NCBI RefSeq assembly: GCF_012849095.1
Contig: NZ_CP051680.1
Location: forward strand, 4,366,501 to 4,430,500
Length of the DNA: 64,000 bases
Direction of reading: 5' to 3'
Source: Cohnella herbarum
Lineage (GTDB): Bacteria; Bacillota; Bacilli; Paenibacillales; Paenibacillaceae
The notes under the pieces were generated by a model. It worked only from the letters and a program-made list of their open reading frames with translations, searched no databases and had not been told where the DNA came from. The position numbers were made by a program, and so were the translations under genes. Of this stretch, positions 44,362-53,788 are shown piece after piece (positions within the stretch are counted from its first letter, which is position 1; the number at the start of each line of letters is the position of its first letter).

Positions 44362-45246
44362 TTACTCCTTCACACTACCCAGCACAATCCCTTTCATGAA
44401 GAACCTTTGCAGGAACGGATATACCATTAGGATCGGAAGCGCTCCGAGAAAGATTTGCGCCGCTTTGAACGTACGCTCATCGATTTCCGCCAACATTTTT
44501 AGGTTGTCGAGGTTACTGATCGTAAAGTTCTTCACAATAACGATGGTCTGCAGATAGCTCTGCAGCGGATAGTGATCCGGTGAGTTCATGAAAATGAGAC
44601 CGTCAAACCAAGAATTCCAATGCCCTACAGTCGCAAACAACGTAATCGTCGCCAAAGCGGGCAATGACATCGGAACATATATTTTCCACAAAGTTGTCCA
44701 ATGGCCGGCCCCATCCATGAAAGCAGCCTCTTCCATCTCCTTTGGCAAACCGCGAAAGAAATTGAGCAACAGGATGACGTTGAACACAGGCACTGCTCCA
44801 GGCAGCACCAACGCCCATACGGAGTCGAGTATGCCAGTGTATTTTACTGTCATATAGAGCGGAATGAGTCCGCCGTTGAACAGCATGGTGAATACGAACA
44901 CCCAAGAGTAAATCGTACGACCACGGAATTTATGAATCTCTTTGGACAGCGGATAGGCCACCAACACCGTTAACACCATGTTGACAGATAAGCCGATAAC
45001 CACGCGTTCCAATGTCACAAGAATGGCGCGGAAGAACTCCTTTTTCTCCAATACGTATTCATACGAAGACAATGTGAAGTCAACCGGCCATAACTTGACC
45101 ATACCGGCGGAAGCCGCAGCGCTCGAACTAAACGATATCGCAAGCACATGAACAAGCGGCAAAATACACATTATTGATAATATCGTCAAAAATAAATAAT
45201 TGGAGCCAAAAAACAGCCTACGACCGAACGTATCTCTTTCTATCAT
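44362..45246 (-). CDS. Carbohydrate ABC transporter permease (LplC/YtcP type)
   Basis: 294 aa with six hydrophobic segments (LFFGSNYLFLTILSIMCILP first). The cytoplasmic EAA loop reads EEAAFMDGAGHWTTLWKIYV, the contact site for the MsmX-type ATPase that this class borrows; no ATPase gene is in the cluster. The C-terminal IVLGSVKE is typical of CUT1 permeases for complex oligosaccharides. GAGGAGACAACAAC precedes the ATG, 26 bp after the partner permease. Together they import a glycan fragment delivered by the LipO-type protein. Confidence 0.92.
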   Translation of the reverse strand: MIERDTFGRRLFFGSNYLFLTILSIMCILPLVHVLAISFSSSAAASAGMVKLWPVDFTLSSYEYVLEKKEFFRAILVTLERVVIGLSVNMVLTVLVAYPLSKEIHKFRGRTIYSWVFVFTMLFNGGLIPLYMTVKYTGILDSVWALVLPGAVPVFNVILLLNFFRGLPKEMEEAAFMDGAGHWTTLWKIYVPMSLPALATITLFATVGHWNSWFDGLIFMNSPDHYPLQSYLQTIVIVKNFTISNLDNLKMLAEIDERTFKAAQIFLGALPILMVYPFLQRFFMKGIVLGSVKE

Positions 45247-45272
45247 GTTGTTGTCTCCTCTCTCTCTCTCCG

Positions 45273-46226
45273 TCAGAATATCCGGTAATTGGCTAAGCGA
45301 TAGGCCAGGAAGTAGGAAACCGAGAGTAGAGTCAACGATACTACTGATTTAAAAAGTCCCACAGCGGTTGCCACACCATATTGCGCATCGACGATTCCGA
45401 TACGATATACGAATGTATCGATAATGTCGCCGGTCTCATATACTTGCGGGCTATATAGATTGAATACTTGATCGAAACCAGCATTGAGCACTTGCCCCAA
45501 AGCTAATGTTGATGTCAATATAATGATTGGAGCCATACCTGGCAAAGTGACGTAAAGCGTTTGCTTCCATCGACCAGCTCCATCAATTACAGCTGCTTCG
45601 TAGAGCGCCGGGTTAATACCTGTCAGCGCAGCAAGATATACGATCGTGTTGAAACCGAATTCTTTCCACACATCAGAGATAACAAGCACGTAACGGAACC
45701 ATTCATTGCTTCCTAGGAAATAAACCGGATCGAAACCGAACCACTTTAGCAAATCGTTAACGATCCCGTTCGAAGGGGATAAAATATCGATTAAGATGCC
45801 CCCGAGAATAATCCAGGACAAGAAGTGAGGCAAATAAATCAACGTTTGTACACTGCGCTTAAACAGTTCTTTACGCACTTCGTTCAACAACAACGCGACT
45901 GCAATTGGGACAATCAACCCTACAATGAGCTTCATAACCGCGATGATGAGGGTGTTCTTGACGACTTGAATCGAACCCGGCAAATCCAACACGTAGCGGA
46001 AATTTTCCAGTCCGTGAAAAGGTGAATGGAAGATTCCGAGCGCAGGATTGAAGTCCTGGAAAGCAATGACGACTCCCAATATTGGCCCATAGCTGTAAAT
46101 GATGATTAACAGCAATGCCGGCAATATCATAAGATGCAGAGGCCGTTGTGACAGCCTCGCCGATTTCGAACGTATGCCGGCACTCGGATCCAGTAAGGCC
46201 GACTCCTGTTTAGTATGCTTCAACAT
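45273..46226 (-). CDS. Carbohydrate ABC transporter permease (LplB type)
   Basis: 317 aa with six membrane segments (LHLMILPALLLIIIYSYGPI first; FKSVVSLTLLSVSYFLAYRL last). The EAA loop is EAAVIDGAGRWKQTLYVTLP. The N-terminal cytoplasmic extension and the GVVIAFQDFNPALGI region are characteristic of LplB/YteP permeases, which in Bacillales serve rhamnogalacturonan and other complex-glycan importers. GGAGAGGAAGAG precedes the ATG. Confidence 0.92.
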   Translation of the reverse strand: MLKHTKQESALLDPSAGIRSKSARLSQRPLHLMILPALLLIIIYSYGPILGVVIAFQDFNPALGIFHSPFHGLENFRYVLDLPGSIQVVKNTLIIAVMKLIVGLIVPIAVALLLNEVRKELFKRSVQTLIYLPHFLSWIILGGILIDILSPSNGIVNDLLKWFGFDPVYFLGSNEWFRYVLVISDVWKEFGFNTIVYLAALTGINPALYEAAVIDGAGRWKQTLYVTLPGMAPIIILTSTLALGQVLNAGFDQVFNLYSPQVYETGDIIDTFVYRIGIVDAQYGVATAVGLFKSVVSLTLLSVSYFLAYRLANYRIF

Positions 46227-46256
46227 AGGTGCTCTTCCTCTCCTGATCAGTTAACC

Positions 46257-46285
46257 AGAGTCTGTCCGCGGAGCGGACAGACTCT
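46257..46285 (-). other. Perfect hairpin between binding-protein and permease genes
   Basis: AGAGTCTGTCCG (46257-46268) and CGGACAGACTCT (46274-46285), 12-bp perfect stem, 5-nt loop, no U-tract, 14 bp after the binding-protein stop. This type of structure commonly protects the upstream mRNA and raises the binding protein relative to the permeases. Confidence 0.65.
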
Positions 46286-46298
46286 AGCTGTAACTGAC

Positions 46299-48041
46299 TT
46301 ATCGGGCTTTGTACCACTCGTTGGCTTCTTTCGTCATATCATCTCCGCCGAGCTTCTTCCAGTTCTCAACGAATTTATCGAATTTATCAAGAGAATCGCC
46401 CATAATAATCTTAGTGAACGTCTCCAATTCCAACTTCTGAAGCGTTGCATCGCGCTTCAACATCGTATCCGTCGATATCGCTGCGAAAGCATTCGGCTGT
46501 AGCATGTTATTGTTCACGTATTGATCGATCACGCTGAATGAGGAGTTTTCCGGAGCAAAGACGCGATCAAGCGCCCAGTCAATCGGCTTCATTTCTTCAC
46601 CATTCAACTTCAACATGACACTTTCGTAAGCGCCGCGCTGTTCATTTGTGATCACCGATGCATCTTTCTTTCCTTCAACGACTTCTTTGACTAGCCTGTG
46701 CGTATTCAGATTCTTCTCCGGCTCTGCCGTATAGATGGAGTACATCCAGCGTTCTATGCCATCTTCGCCCGTCGCCAGTTGTTTTACTTGATCAAGCGTG
46801 TAGCTCGTACCGTAATTGACTTCAAAGAACAGATTGATCATCTTAATCAACGCTTCTGGGTTCTTGGCATTTTTCGTTACCGCAAGATATTGTGGATTAC
46901 CGAGTGCAATACCCGAAACTTCCGGTTTAGCCGGTTGACCATCCACAGACGCGAGAGGGAACGCCTGCCACTCGGCGTTCGGATCATTCGTCTTAATATC
47001 GTTCATTATGATTGGAGCCGACATTTGTCCATAGAACAACCCGATCTTGCCAGCAACGATCAATTCCTTCTCCTTAGCCCAGTCCTTCACGCCGAATTCG
47101 CGATCAATATAACCTTTCTTGTACAGCTCTTGCAGCTTGCCTAACGCCACCTTAACTTCTGGTTGGATGCTGCCAAAGGCAAGATTACCATTACCATCTT
47201 CAACCCAGTTGCCCGTCCCTACATTGCGCGGATAAGCATGATAGCTGTTAAAGAAGCCCTCCAACCCTGCGAAGAATCCATATAGATCCTTGTTCAATGC
47301 AATTCCGTATGTGTCCTTCTTGTTGTTGCCGTCCGGATCCCGGTTTACGAAAGCATCCATGATAGAGAAGACGTCATCCATTGTCTTGGGTGCTTCCAAA
47401 TTTAGTTTTTTCAACCAATCAGTTCTGACCCAAAGCAGAGGCACGCCGTTGTAAATGGAACTGACGCTCGGAATCGCCAATAACTTTCCATCGAACGTTG
47501 CGGATTCAAGCGCAGTCGTTCCTGATGACGTCAAGATGTCCTTTGTCATAGGCGAGGCATATTTTTCGTAAATATCAGTTAGATCCGCCAACTTTCCTGC
47601 ATCCGCCAATTGCTTCAGTTGCGTGGCGTTAAGTGGCACAATGTCCGGTAGGCTGCCTGAGGCGATCGTTACGTTCATCTTTTGTTCGCCTTGACCACCC
47701 GGCTCGTCTCCTGTGACTGCCCATTCATTCTTGAGCTTAATACCCAATACTTTCTCATATTCTTTAATCCACACATTGTCGTCGATCGTTTCTCCATTTA
47801 TGAACTTGACCGTGTTACTTAAAATCCGCACCGTAGATACATCAATCGGCGGATCGTATTTACCCAGTGGATCCATTGTCTCAGTCGCCGCAGGCGATGC
47901 CGCAGACGTTGACGTCGCCGCTGGCGAGCTCGCCGCATTCGAAGAGGACGATTCGTTATTGTTATTGGAGCTGCATGCGCTTACGACCAGGCTGGAACCC
48001 ATAATTACGGATAACGCCAGCAATCCCGCACGTTTTTTCAT
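46299..48041 (-). CDS. Extracellular sugar-binding lipoprotein (LipO/YtcQ type)
   Basis: About 580 aa from ATG 48041 behind GGGGGGAACAAACGC; upstream in-frame codons to 48104 lack a site. Signal peptide MKKRAGLLALSVIMGSSLVV ends in lipobox VSAC, giving a lipid-anchored protein. A Ser/Asn/Ala/Thr linker is followed by the large cluster-type solute-binding fold (WIKEYEKVLGIKLKNEWAVT; LPDIVPLNATQLKQLADAGK; IPSVSSIYNGVPLLWVRTDW; DRDPDGNNKKDTYG-like calcium loop). Length is usual for LipO proteins that bind oligosaccharides. First gene of the importer/enzyme operon, with a conserved upstream block in front. Confidence 0.93.
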   Translation of the reverse strand: MKKRAGLLALSVIMGSSLVVSACSSNNNNESSSSNAASSPAATSTSAASPAATETMDPLGKYDPPIDVSTVRILSNTVKFINGETIDDNVWIKEYEKVLGIKLKNEWAVTGDEPGGQGEQKMNVTIASGSLPDIVPLNATQLKQLADAGKLADLTDIYEKYASPMTKDILTSSGTTALESATFDGKLLAIPSVSSIYNGVPLLWVRTDWLKKLNLEAPKTMDDVFSIMDAFVNRDPDGNNKKDTYGIALNKDLYGFFAGLEGFFNSYHAYPRNVGTGNWVEDGNGNLAFGSIQPEVKVALGKLQELYKKGYIDREFGVKDWAKEKELIVAGKIGLFYGQMSAPIIMNDIKTNDPNAEWQAFPLASVDGQPAKPEVSGIALGNPQYLAVTKNAKNPEALIKMINLFFEVNYGTSYTLDQVKQLATGEDGIERWMYSIYTAEPEKNLNTHRLVKEVVEGKKDASVITNEQRGAYESVMLKLNGEEMKPIDWALDRVFAPENSSFSVIDQYVNNNMLQPNAFAAISTDTMLKRDATLQKLELETFTKIIMGDSLDKFDKFVENWKKLGGDDMTKEANEWYKAR

Positions 48042-48070
48042 GCGTTTGTTCCCCCCTATTGTGAATGTAA

Positions 48071-48154
48071 GAGATCTCTCGAGACCAAGTATATAGAAGC
48101 GCACTTAGACCGTATATGAGACTCTCTTTGGATTCTGAACTTCCCTTTGTATCT
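48071..48154 (-). promoter_or_regulatory. Conserved upstream block A (binding-protein operon)
   Basis: About 85 bp that aligns with 53789-53874. Shared words on the plus strand are GAGATCTC, AGTATAT, CGTATATGAGAC, TTTGGATT and CTTTGTA in the same order and nearly the same spacing; the two TATAT cores are 23 bp apart here. It lies 30 bp upstream of the LipO-type start and directly after the YesN-type gene. Probably a promoter plus AraC-type activator site. Confidence 0.7.
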
Positions 48155-48163
48155 TCCTTTCAG

Positions 48164-49783
48164 CTACTCAACAGAGAGTCTGCTACGGAACTCTTGCGGG
48201 GTAACACCGACATGTTTCTTGAAAAAACGGGTGAAGTATCCAGCTGTATCAAAGCCTACTGCAACGGCAATCTCCTGTACCTTGGCATGAGATTCAGCCA
48301 ATAAGCTTTTCGCACGATCCACCCTGAGCTCCGTGATATAGTCTGATATGTTACGCCCTGTAGATATTTTGTACAGGTTTGATAAGTAAGAAGGATTCAA
48401 GTACACGGCGTCTGCAAGGACCGTAAGCGACAAATCCTCGTCCAGATGTTCTGCGATATATCGATTTAGTTTCTGAATCATGCGATCTGTCCGCTCATCC
48501 TGTTCTCGTTTTCCGTTCCGGATAAGATAACTACCCAAATCATTCAGAAATTGAACGGCCTGTTCTTTAGTTTGATGCGCATTGACATCAAGCAACTTTC
48601 GTGTCGCATATTCGGCATCAGCGTCCACCGCATCGCCGCTTCGATATGTCTTATTCCATTGATTAAGCAGAATAACGGCAACGGAATAATAGGTCTGAGC
48701 ATATACGCTGAATCGATTCGGAATCCGTCGGAACAGATCGCCCAACAATTCTCGTAGAGATTGTTCGTTTCCGGTCTCGATCGCGTTCTCGATTCGAGAT
48801 AAGACTTGACCGGAGATATCTACTGTAGCGGCGGGATTTTCCACCCCTCGGAAGATAAGAATCATTTCTTCCCCGTTGCCGAGTCCAAGAATAAGATTAT
48901 GCTTGAGAAGATTGAATGTTCTTACGACATCCTTCCACCCCACCGGTCTCTCAGAACTGATAAATGATACAGGCAAATGAAGCATAGCATTACACGATTG
49001 TTGAATGCTTTCCAGCGTGCCCTGGACGAACCGCGCCGTTTCGTCCATATCGATATCGGACGAACCCTTCGATTGAATAAACCATACAAAATATGAGCCG
49101 CCCAGCATAACAGGGAGCATTACTACGCGATCCATGTACTCCTCTGCGATGTTCTGGACGGCATAAAGCAATAACGTCTGATCAGACAAAGTGTATTCCT
49201 CATTCCATCGGTCAACCCGGCCGCAGACAAGAATGACATTTGACTCTGGGTCGAGCGACGTATCCAATTCCTTAAGACTAAAGCCGTGATTTTCGTGCAC
49301 AAGTTCACCTTGCTCCAACATGGACATAAACCATTCTCGACGTAACATCGGCAACATACCTTTTAATTGGCCTCTCGCGCGGATCAAAGCGTTCTCATTC
49401 CGCTGGTCCTCCTGAATTGCGCTCATTGCGCGGCGAATGCTCTCCACGATCGCTTCGTCGCCCTCCGTCTTCAGGATATAGTCGACGCCACCGCTTCGCT
49501 GCGCTTGCTGAGCGTAATGGATATCGCTAATGCCCGTGAGGAAGATTACTTTGCACCGCGGCCAGCGAGATTGTATCCATTGTTGCAATTGCAACCCATC
49601 CATCTCCGGCATCCGTATGTCACTCAGAACGATATCCATCTTCGTGCGGGACATCCAACCGATCGCATCCTCCGCGGAATACGATCGGTAAATGTCCATA
49701 TTAAGGTCCGGCAAGTCGTTAAGCATCTCGTAGAGCCCGTCAACGGTAAAAGGCTCGTCATCAACGATGAGTACTCTAAGCAT
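48164..49783 (-). CDS. YesN-type response regulator (receiver + AraC HTH)
   Basis: About 539 aa from ATG 49783; the longer TTG form to 49834 would overlap the kinase further and lacks support. Receiver with phospho-acceptor Asp55 (MDIVLSDIRMPEMDG), FLTGISDIHYAQQAQ and Lys in ILKTEGDEA. The middle region of about 290 residues is typical of YesN proteins. The C-terminal AraC domain has two HTH motifs (LSLTVLADAVYLNPSYLSNL, VQEIAVAVGFDTAGYFTRFF) and ends TPQEFRSRL. It overlaps the kinase by 8 bp. Natural candidate to act on the conserved blocks at 48071 and 53789. Confidence 0.92.
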   Translation of the reverse strand: MLRVLIVDDEPFTVDGLYEMLNDLPDLNMDIYRSYSAEDAIGWMSRTKMDIVLSDIRMPEMDGLQLQQWIQSRWPRCKVIFLTGISDIHYAQQAQRSGGVDYILKTEGDEAIVESIRRAMSAIQEDQRNENALIRARGQLKGMLPMLRREWFMSMLEQGELVHENHGFSLKELDTSLDPESNVILVCGRVDRWNEEYTLSDQTLLLYAVQNIAEEYMDRVVMLPVMLGGSYFVWFIQSKGSSDIDMDETARFVQGTLESIQQSCNAMLHLPVSFISSERPVGWKDVVRTFNLLKHNLILGLGNGEEMILIFRGVENPAATVDISGQVLSRIENAIETGNEQSLRELLGDLFRRIPNRFSVYAQTYYSVAVILLNQWNKTYRSGDAVDADAEYATRKLLDVNAHQTKEQAVQFLNDLGSYLIRNGKREQDERTDRMIQKLNRYIAEHLDEDLSLTVLADAVYLNPSYLSNLYKISTGRNISDYITELRVDRAKSLLAESHAKVQEIAVAVGFDTAGYFTRFFKKHVGVTPQEFRSRLSVE

Positions 49784-51521
49784 GTGACGAAGTCTCCTTA
49801 AGAGGGATAACAAGAACGATTTTAAGTCCACCAAGCGTTCCGCGGCTTAACTGAAGGCCGGCCGAACCGCCATATTTAATCTGTAATCGCCTATGCACAT
49901 TGATCATCCCCGTAGTCGTCGTAACGTCACTGTCATTGAGCAGTGCTTTCAGTCGAGCAACTTGCTCCTCCTCGATGCCTCCGCTGTCTTCGACTCGAAT
50001 GTGCAATTCAGAGTCCTCAATATGGAAGTCCACCTCAAGCTGCCCACCTTTCGCCCTTTTCTCCAACGAATGGACGAAGGCATTTTCGATGATTGGTTGC
50101 AGAATGAGTCGCGGCACTAAGATTTGCTCCGCTTGCTGCGGCAATTCAGCAAATTTAATCTCGATGCGGTTGGAGAAGCGAATCGACTGTATTTCCGTAT
50201 ACGATTTCGCGTGAGCGACCTCGCTATCCAGTGAGACTTCTTCGGCACCGTCTCTCGTAATGAATTGGAAATACTCGCCTAAATGTTTCGTTACTTTTTC
50301 AATATTTTCGTTCCCCTCCTGTCTCGCCATTCGATACAGAATAAAGAACGTATTATATAGAAAATGCGGATTTATTTGTGACTGCAGATGCCTCAATTCC
50401 GCTAAGCGTGCGCGATATTGTTGTTCGTAAACTTCATGAATCAGTCGCTTGAGCTCTTTCACAGTCGCATTTAGTCGTCTGTACAAATACCCGAACTCGT
50501 CTTTGAACGGATAATCGATGGAGAGTTCGAACTGCCCCTGCTCGATTTTCCGGAACGAACGGACAAGTACCTTAAGTGGGCGATGAATGAGGCGATACAT
50601 TCCGAATGAGAACGCAATAATAATCAGTACAGATGCTGCATACATGGCGAACATCCAATAGCGATAGCGCTCCAGCGGCTTCTCGACCAAATCAGACGGG
50701 ACCATCATGATTAATTTCGTGTTATAAGAATCGGACCTTTCACTGGCGATCAGATATTTGACGCCGTCGAGAACTATCATTTTGGACGGTTCCTCCTCCA
50801 AAGTATCCTCTTCCATGGGCGAAAGAGCAGCAAGCTCGTCTTTACTCGGTTTCCTAGCGCTGGCGAATGTCGACCATGCCATTGTATTGCTAACAAGTAC
50901 CGCCAAGCTGTCATCCGGAGTAAATTGCTTAAGCTTTGACGAAATCTCGGCATTCGATATTTCTACAGCAAGCAGAAACAGTGGAGAATTGTTGACGAAT
51001 CCATACGGGACGCAGATATAGACTCGGTTGTTCCAGAAGGTGAAAGGTGAATTTAGGGGATCAGCCGGTTGAGACAAATCCCGGAACATCTCATCGTCGA
51101 ATTCGGTGATCGCGTTCGCATTGGATGCTACGGTCCTATCCATCATCGGAATAAAGGCCATCGCGTTGTCGATAAAACTGCTTGATCGTTTCAATAGGTC
51201 CAATCGTTTTTTCAAACGGAGCACCGATTCGGTACGTTCGATGTCGGGCATAATCTCCGAAGTTGTACTGAGCTTCATTAAATCCTCGTCGTTCATATAC
51301 TCCCGCAGCATTGTAATCGCTCGTTCGAAATCGCTGTCCAGAATGTCCATGTACAATTCAACGCGCGAAGATAACGATTTCGATATCTCTTCGCGGACAA
51401 TGCCTGCTCCGGACTCGTTCATTCTTAACCCTACAAAGAAAAGCGGCGTCAATACCACCAGAAACGTAAGAGCGATCTTCGGGAGTATCGGTAACGAACC
51501 TAACGTTCGGATTAATTTCAT
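49776..51521 (-). CDS. YesM-type sensor histidine kinase
   Basis: About 581 aa from ATG 51521 (GGGGCGGAAG upstream). Two membrane helices (about 14-33 and about 290-312) enclose a large extracytoplasmic dCache-like sensor (YMDILDSDFERAITMLREYM, NNRVYICVPYGF, MIVLDGVKYLIASERSDSYN). A HAMP domain is followed by the His_kinase domain with about His386 (LQSQINPHFLYNTF) and an ATPase domain (LQPIIENAFVHSLEK, VEDSGGIEEEQ). Such kinases sense oligosaccharides directly or through the binding protein. Transcribed ahead of the regulator and importer. Confidence 0.92.
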   Translation of the reverse strand: MKLIRTLGSLPILPKIALTFLVVLTPLFFVGLRMNESGAGIVREEISKSLSSRVELYMDILDSDFERAITMLREYMNDEDLMKLSTTSEIMPDIERTESVLRLKKRLDLLKRSSSFIDNAMAFIPMMDRTVASNANAITEFDDEMFRDLSQPADPLNSPFTFWNNRVYICVPYGFVNNSPLFLLAVEISNAEISSKLKQFTPDDSLAVLVSNTMAWSTFASARKPSKDELAALSPMEEDTLEEEPSKMIVLDGVKYLIASERSDSYNTKLIMMVPSDLVEKPLERYRYWMFAMYAASVLIIIAFSFGMYRLIHRPLKVLVRSFRKIEQGQFELSIDYPFKDEFGYLYRRLNATVKELKRLIHEVYEQQYRARLAELRHLQSQINPHFLYNTFFILYRMARQEGNENIEKVTKHLGEYFQFITRDGAEEVSLDSEVAHAKSYTEIQSIRFSNRIEIKFAELPQQAEQILVPRLILQPIIENAFVHSLEKRAKGGQLEVDFHIEDSELHIRVEDSGGIEEEQVARLKALLNDSDVTTTTGMINVHRRLQIKYGGSAGLQLSRGTLGGLKIVLVIPLKETSSHA

Positions 51522-51551
51522 GTGCTTCCGCCCCAATGAATAATGGATAAA

Positions 51552-51575
51552 GGGAAAGCCGGAATCGGCTTTCCC
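51552..51575 (-). terminator. Hairpin after the secreted hydrolase gene
   Basis: GGGAAAGCCG / CGGCTTTCCC, 10-bp perfect stem with a 4-nt loop, then TTTAT on the minus strand, 68 bp past the stop at 51643 and 31 bp before the kinase start. Moderate terminator or attenuator. Confidence 0.6.
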
Positions 51576-51642
51576 ATAATGATTTGTTACGAAACCTTAT
51601 TCATTTTGCGAAATTATTCCAATCCGCACAAGTGATCATTCG

Positions 51643-53706
51643 TTAGAACTTGGATGGCTCGTGCACGACGACTCGAACGCGGCCCAGGTTCTGGATATTC
51701 GCGAAAGGCGTTTTCGTATCGCCTTCACGTTGAGATGTCGCCCGAATGGACGGGAAGTAAGTCCCTGGCTTCGTATAAGTGTATTTCACTGAAACCCCCA
51801 CCGTCTGATTGGGGTTTCCGAACGACGACGTCTTGAATTTGCCAGTTCCAAGGAAGTCCCATTCCGTACGCACGACCTTGCCAGCCTTCGTCGGAACTTG
51901 AATTTTGGCCACGAACGTCACGGTCTGGCCGGCTTCTATATCAATTCGAGAGCCACCGTTCACAGTCAGGTCGACGACAGGTTGGATACCCTGGCGCGAA
52001 GAGGCGTTCTTCGACACTTTGAGCTGGTTGTCCGTCAAGTTATAAAGAGTCGATTTCGCCGGCACTACGCCTTTCTCTACCCACGCACTCACGTCCCGAA
52101 GAGCCTGCTGGACAATTCCGTCGAACTGCACAAGACGTGCCGTGCGGGGGCCATTCTCAATGTGATCCGCATTATCGTTGTACCAAAGCCGGAAGTTGTC
52201 GTCATATCGCTCGCCAAGATATTGTTTGACTTTCGCGCTGTACCAATCCGCATGCCACGGGTAAGCGTCGGTGTCAAGCAAGTTTGCAACGACAATGACT
52301 TTGGTTTGAATCTTGCCGGTGAACGATTCGCCTCCAGTAACACTTCCGCCAATGAGCGGCCCAATCTCCATGGGGCGCTGCGGGTAAAGCGGATTTCCGT
52401 CAGCTGCTCGGAACTGGTCCCATCCAGAGAAACCAGCCTGTTTCGGAACCTGATGACGATGGTAAGATGTCAATGCAAGGTTCCAAAGGTTATCGATTTG
52501 CAGCTTAGCGCCGGTCTCGATCGCTTTTAACGCGCTTGAGGTGTTACCGCTTCCCAAGGTGAGTAACTTCGTGGATGCATTCAGGGAACCCGTTAACAGA
52601 CCAACCTTCGTACCATCGGCATTGTAGACAGTATAGTCCAACTTAAATTTTGATTGTTGAGTCGGCAAGTTTTCGAGCACGAAGCTTGTTGGTTCGTTCT
52701 GTGCATTTCGATTGACTTGCCCAATCTTTGTGGAAAAGTCGATCTTAGCGGCGCGGAACAGATCGACAAGGGCAGACTGCTCCGTGCCAAGATATCCCGG
52801 CTTACTCCAGAAGTCGTCTGCGTAAGTGGAATCGATCATTCGAACCGTACTTCCAAATCCTAAAAGACCATCTGCATCATTCAATCCGAGCACATATGAA
52901 TAATCCTCCCAAGCTCGCAACGGCACGCCTAGCTTCGTAACCTCAAGCAGTACCGCCTGTTCCGTTTTATTGAGTACGGCGTATGGGTTTCCGCTGCCAC
53001 CAGGGCTCACTGCATCCGCAATCAAGGGCGCTTTGTCTTCCAGCACGAAGCGCGCAAATGCCCTTGCGAAGAAGTTGTTCGGGATTGCTGTGGGTGCACC
53101 AGGGATATACGGTACGGCGCCGTCCCAGACGCCCGAAGTATTCTCGATCGCGCCGATCGTCTGATAGGAACCGCCGCTGCCACCGTAAATATATCCATAG
53201 ATCCGTTTGGACGTGCCATAGTACTTCGCCGCGACGGTCTTGGAGAACTTAACCGCGGCCGCATCGACCCTATATCCGCCTCCGCCGTTCGTCTGCACGG
53301 TGTACGCCCCACTGTCCGCGCCAAAGCTGATAGTTACGTCGGTGGCGTTCTCATCCTGGAGCGGATACACCAGATTGAACAACCGACCCTGCCATTGTTT
53401 CTTGGGCGGAAAGTAGAAGTTGAACTTCTTATCCGTCCCCTCGAAGTGACCCGTAACCTTGTGATGTGGGACGGGAACGGTCTCATCGCTCTGACTGTCG
53501 ATGATGGGACGATTGTAGAGCGGATCGACACATTCAGCAGTCACCCATACTGCGCTACCTTTATCTAGTGGGGCGCATTCCGTTTGTGTCGGCGCAGCAG
53601 AAACGCTCATGTTCGACATCCACAATGTACAAAACATGACTGCGACTAGTGCAAGCTTAGGCACATGTGATCCTTGGAGGTTCACCGTACGTTTTGTAAA
53701 CTGCAT
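51643..53706 (-). CDS. Secreted alpha/beta-hydrolase-like protein with C-terminal PKD domain
   Basis: 687 aa. Signal peptide (VPKLALVAVMFCTLWMSNMS, cleavage near SAAPT). The catalytic region spans about 50-560: strand RLFNLVYPLQDENA, an oxyanion-like GGGGYRVDAAAV, a nucleophile elbow in GYIYGGSGGSYQTIGAIE (Ser in GGSGGS), a possible acid Asp in LLDTDAYPWHADWY, and a possible catalytic His in NDNADHIENGP. It is reminiscent of tannase/esterase-type hydrolases, but no named family is certain. About 590-685 is a PKD domain (VEAG-type IDIEAGQTVTFVAKIQVPTK, KYTYTKPGTYFPSIRAT). GGGGAG precedes the ATG. The upstream block matches that of the sugar-binding-protein operon, which suggests that it deacylates or otherwise opens the glycan outside the cell (inference). 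Confidence 0.8.
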   Translation of the reverse strand: MQFTKRTVNLQGSHVPKLALVAVMFCTLWMSNMSVSAAPTQTECAPLDKGSAVWVTAECVDPLYNRPIIDSQSDETVPVPHHKVTGHFEGTDKKFNFYFPPKKQWQGRLFNLVYPLQDENATDVTISFGADSGAYTVQTNGGGGYRVDAAAVKFSKTVAAKYYGTSKRIYGYIYGGSGGSYQTIGAIENTSGVWDGAVPYIPGAPTAIPNNFFARAFARFVLEDKAPLIADAVSPGGSGNPYAVLNKTEQAVLLEVTKLGVPLRAWEDYSYVLGLNDADGLLGFGSTVRMIDSTYADDFWSKPGYLGTEQSALVDLFRAAKIDFSTKIGQVNRNAQNEPTSFVLENLPTQQSKFKLDYTVYNADGTKVGLLTGSLNASTKLLTLGSGNTSSALKAIETGAKLQIDNLWNLALTSYHRHQVPKQAGFSGWDQFRAADGNPLYPQRPMEIGPLIGGSVTGGESFTGKIQTKVIVVANLLDTDAYPWHADWYSAKVKQYLGERYDDNFRLWYNDNADHIENGPRTARLVQFDGIVQQALRDVSAWVEKGVVPAKSTLYNLTDNQLKVSKNASSRQGIQPVVDLTVNGGSRIDIEAGQTVTFVAKIQVPTKAGKVVRTEWDFLGTGKFKTSSFGNPNQTVGVSVKYTYTKPGTYFPSIRATSQREGDTKTPFANIQNLGRVRVVVHEPSKF

Positions 53707-53788
53707 CTTTAACTCCCCTTATCGTGTTCTAGTAAGCGCTTTAGGTTTGTTGCATCTTCATTTCTTAGCAATTGGCAAAAGAGAGTGA

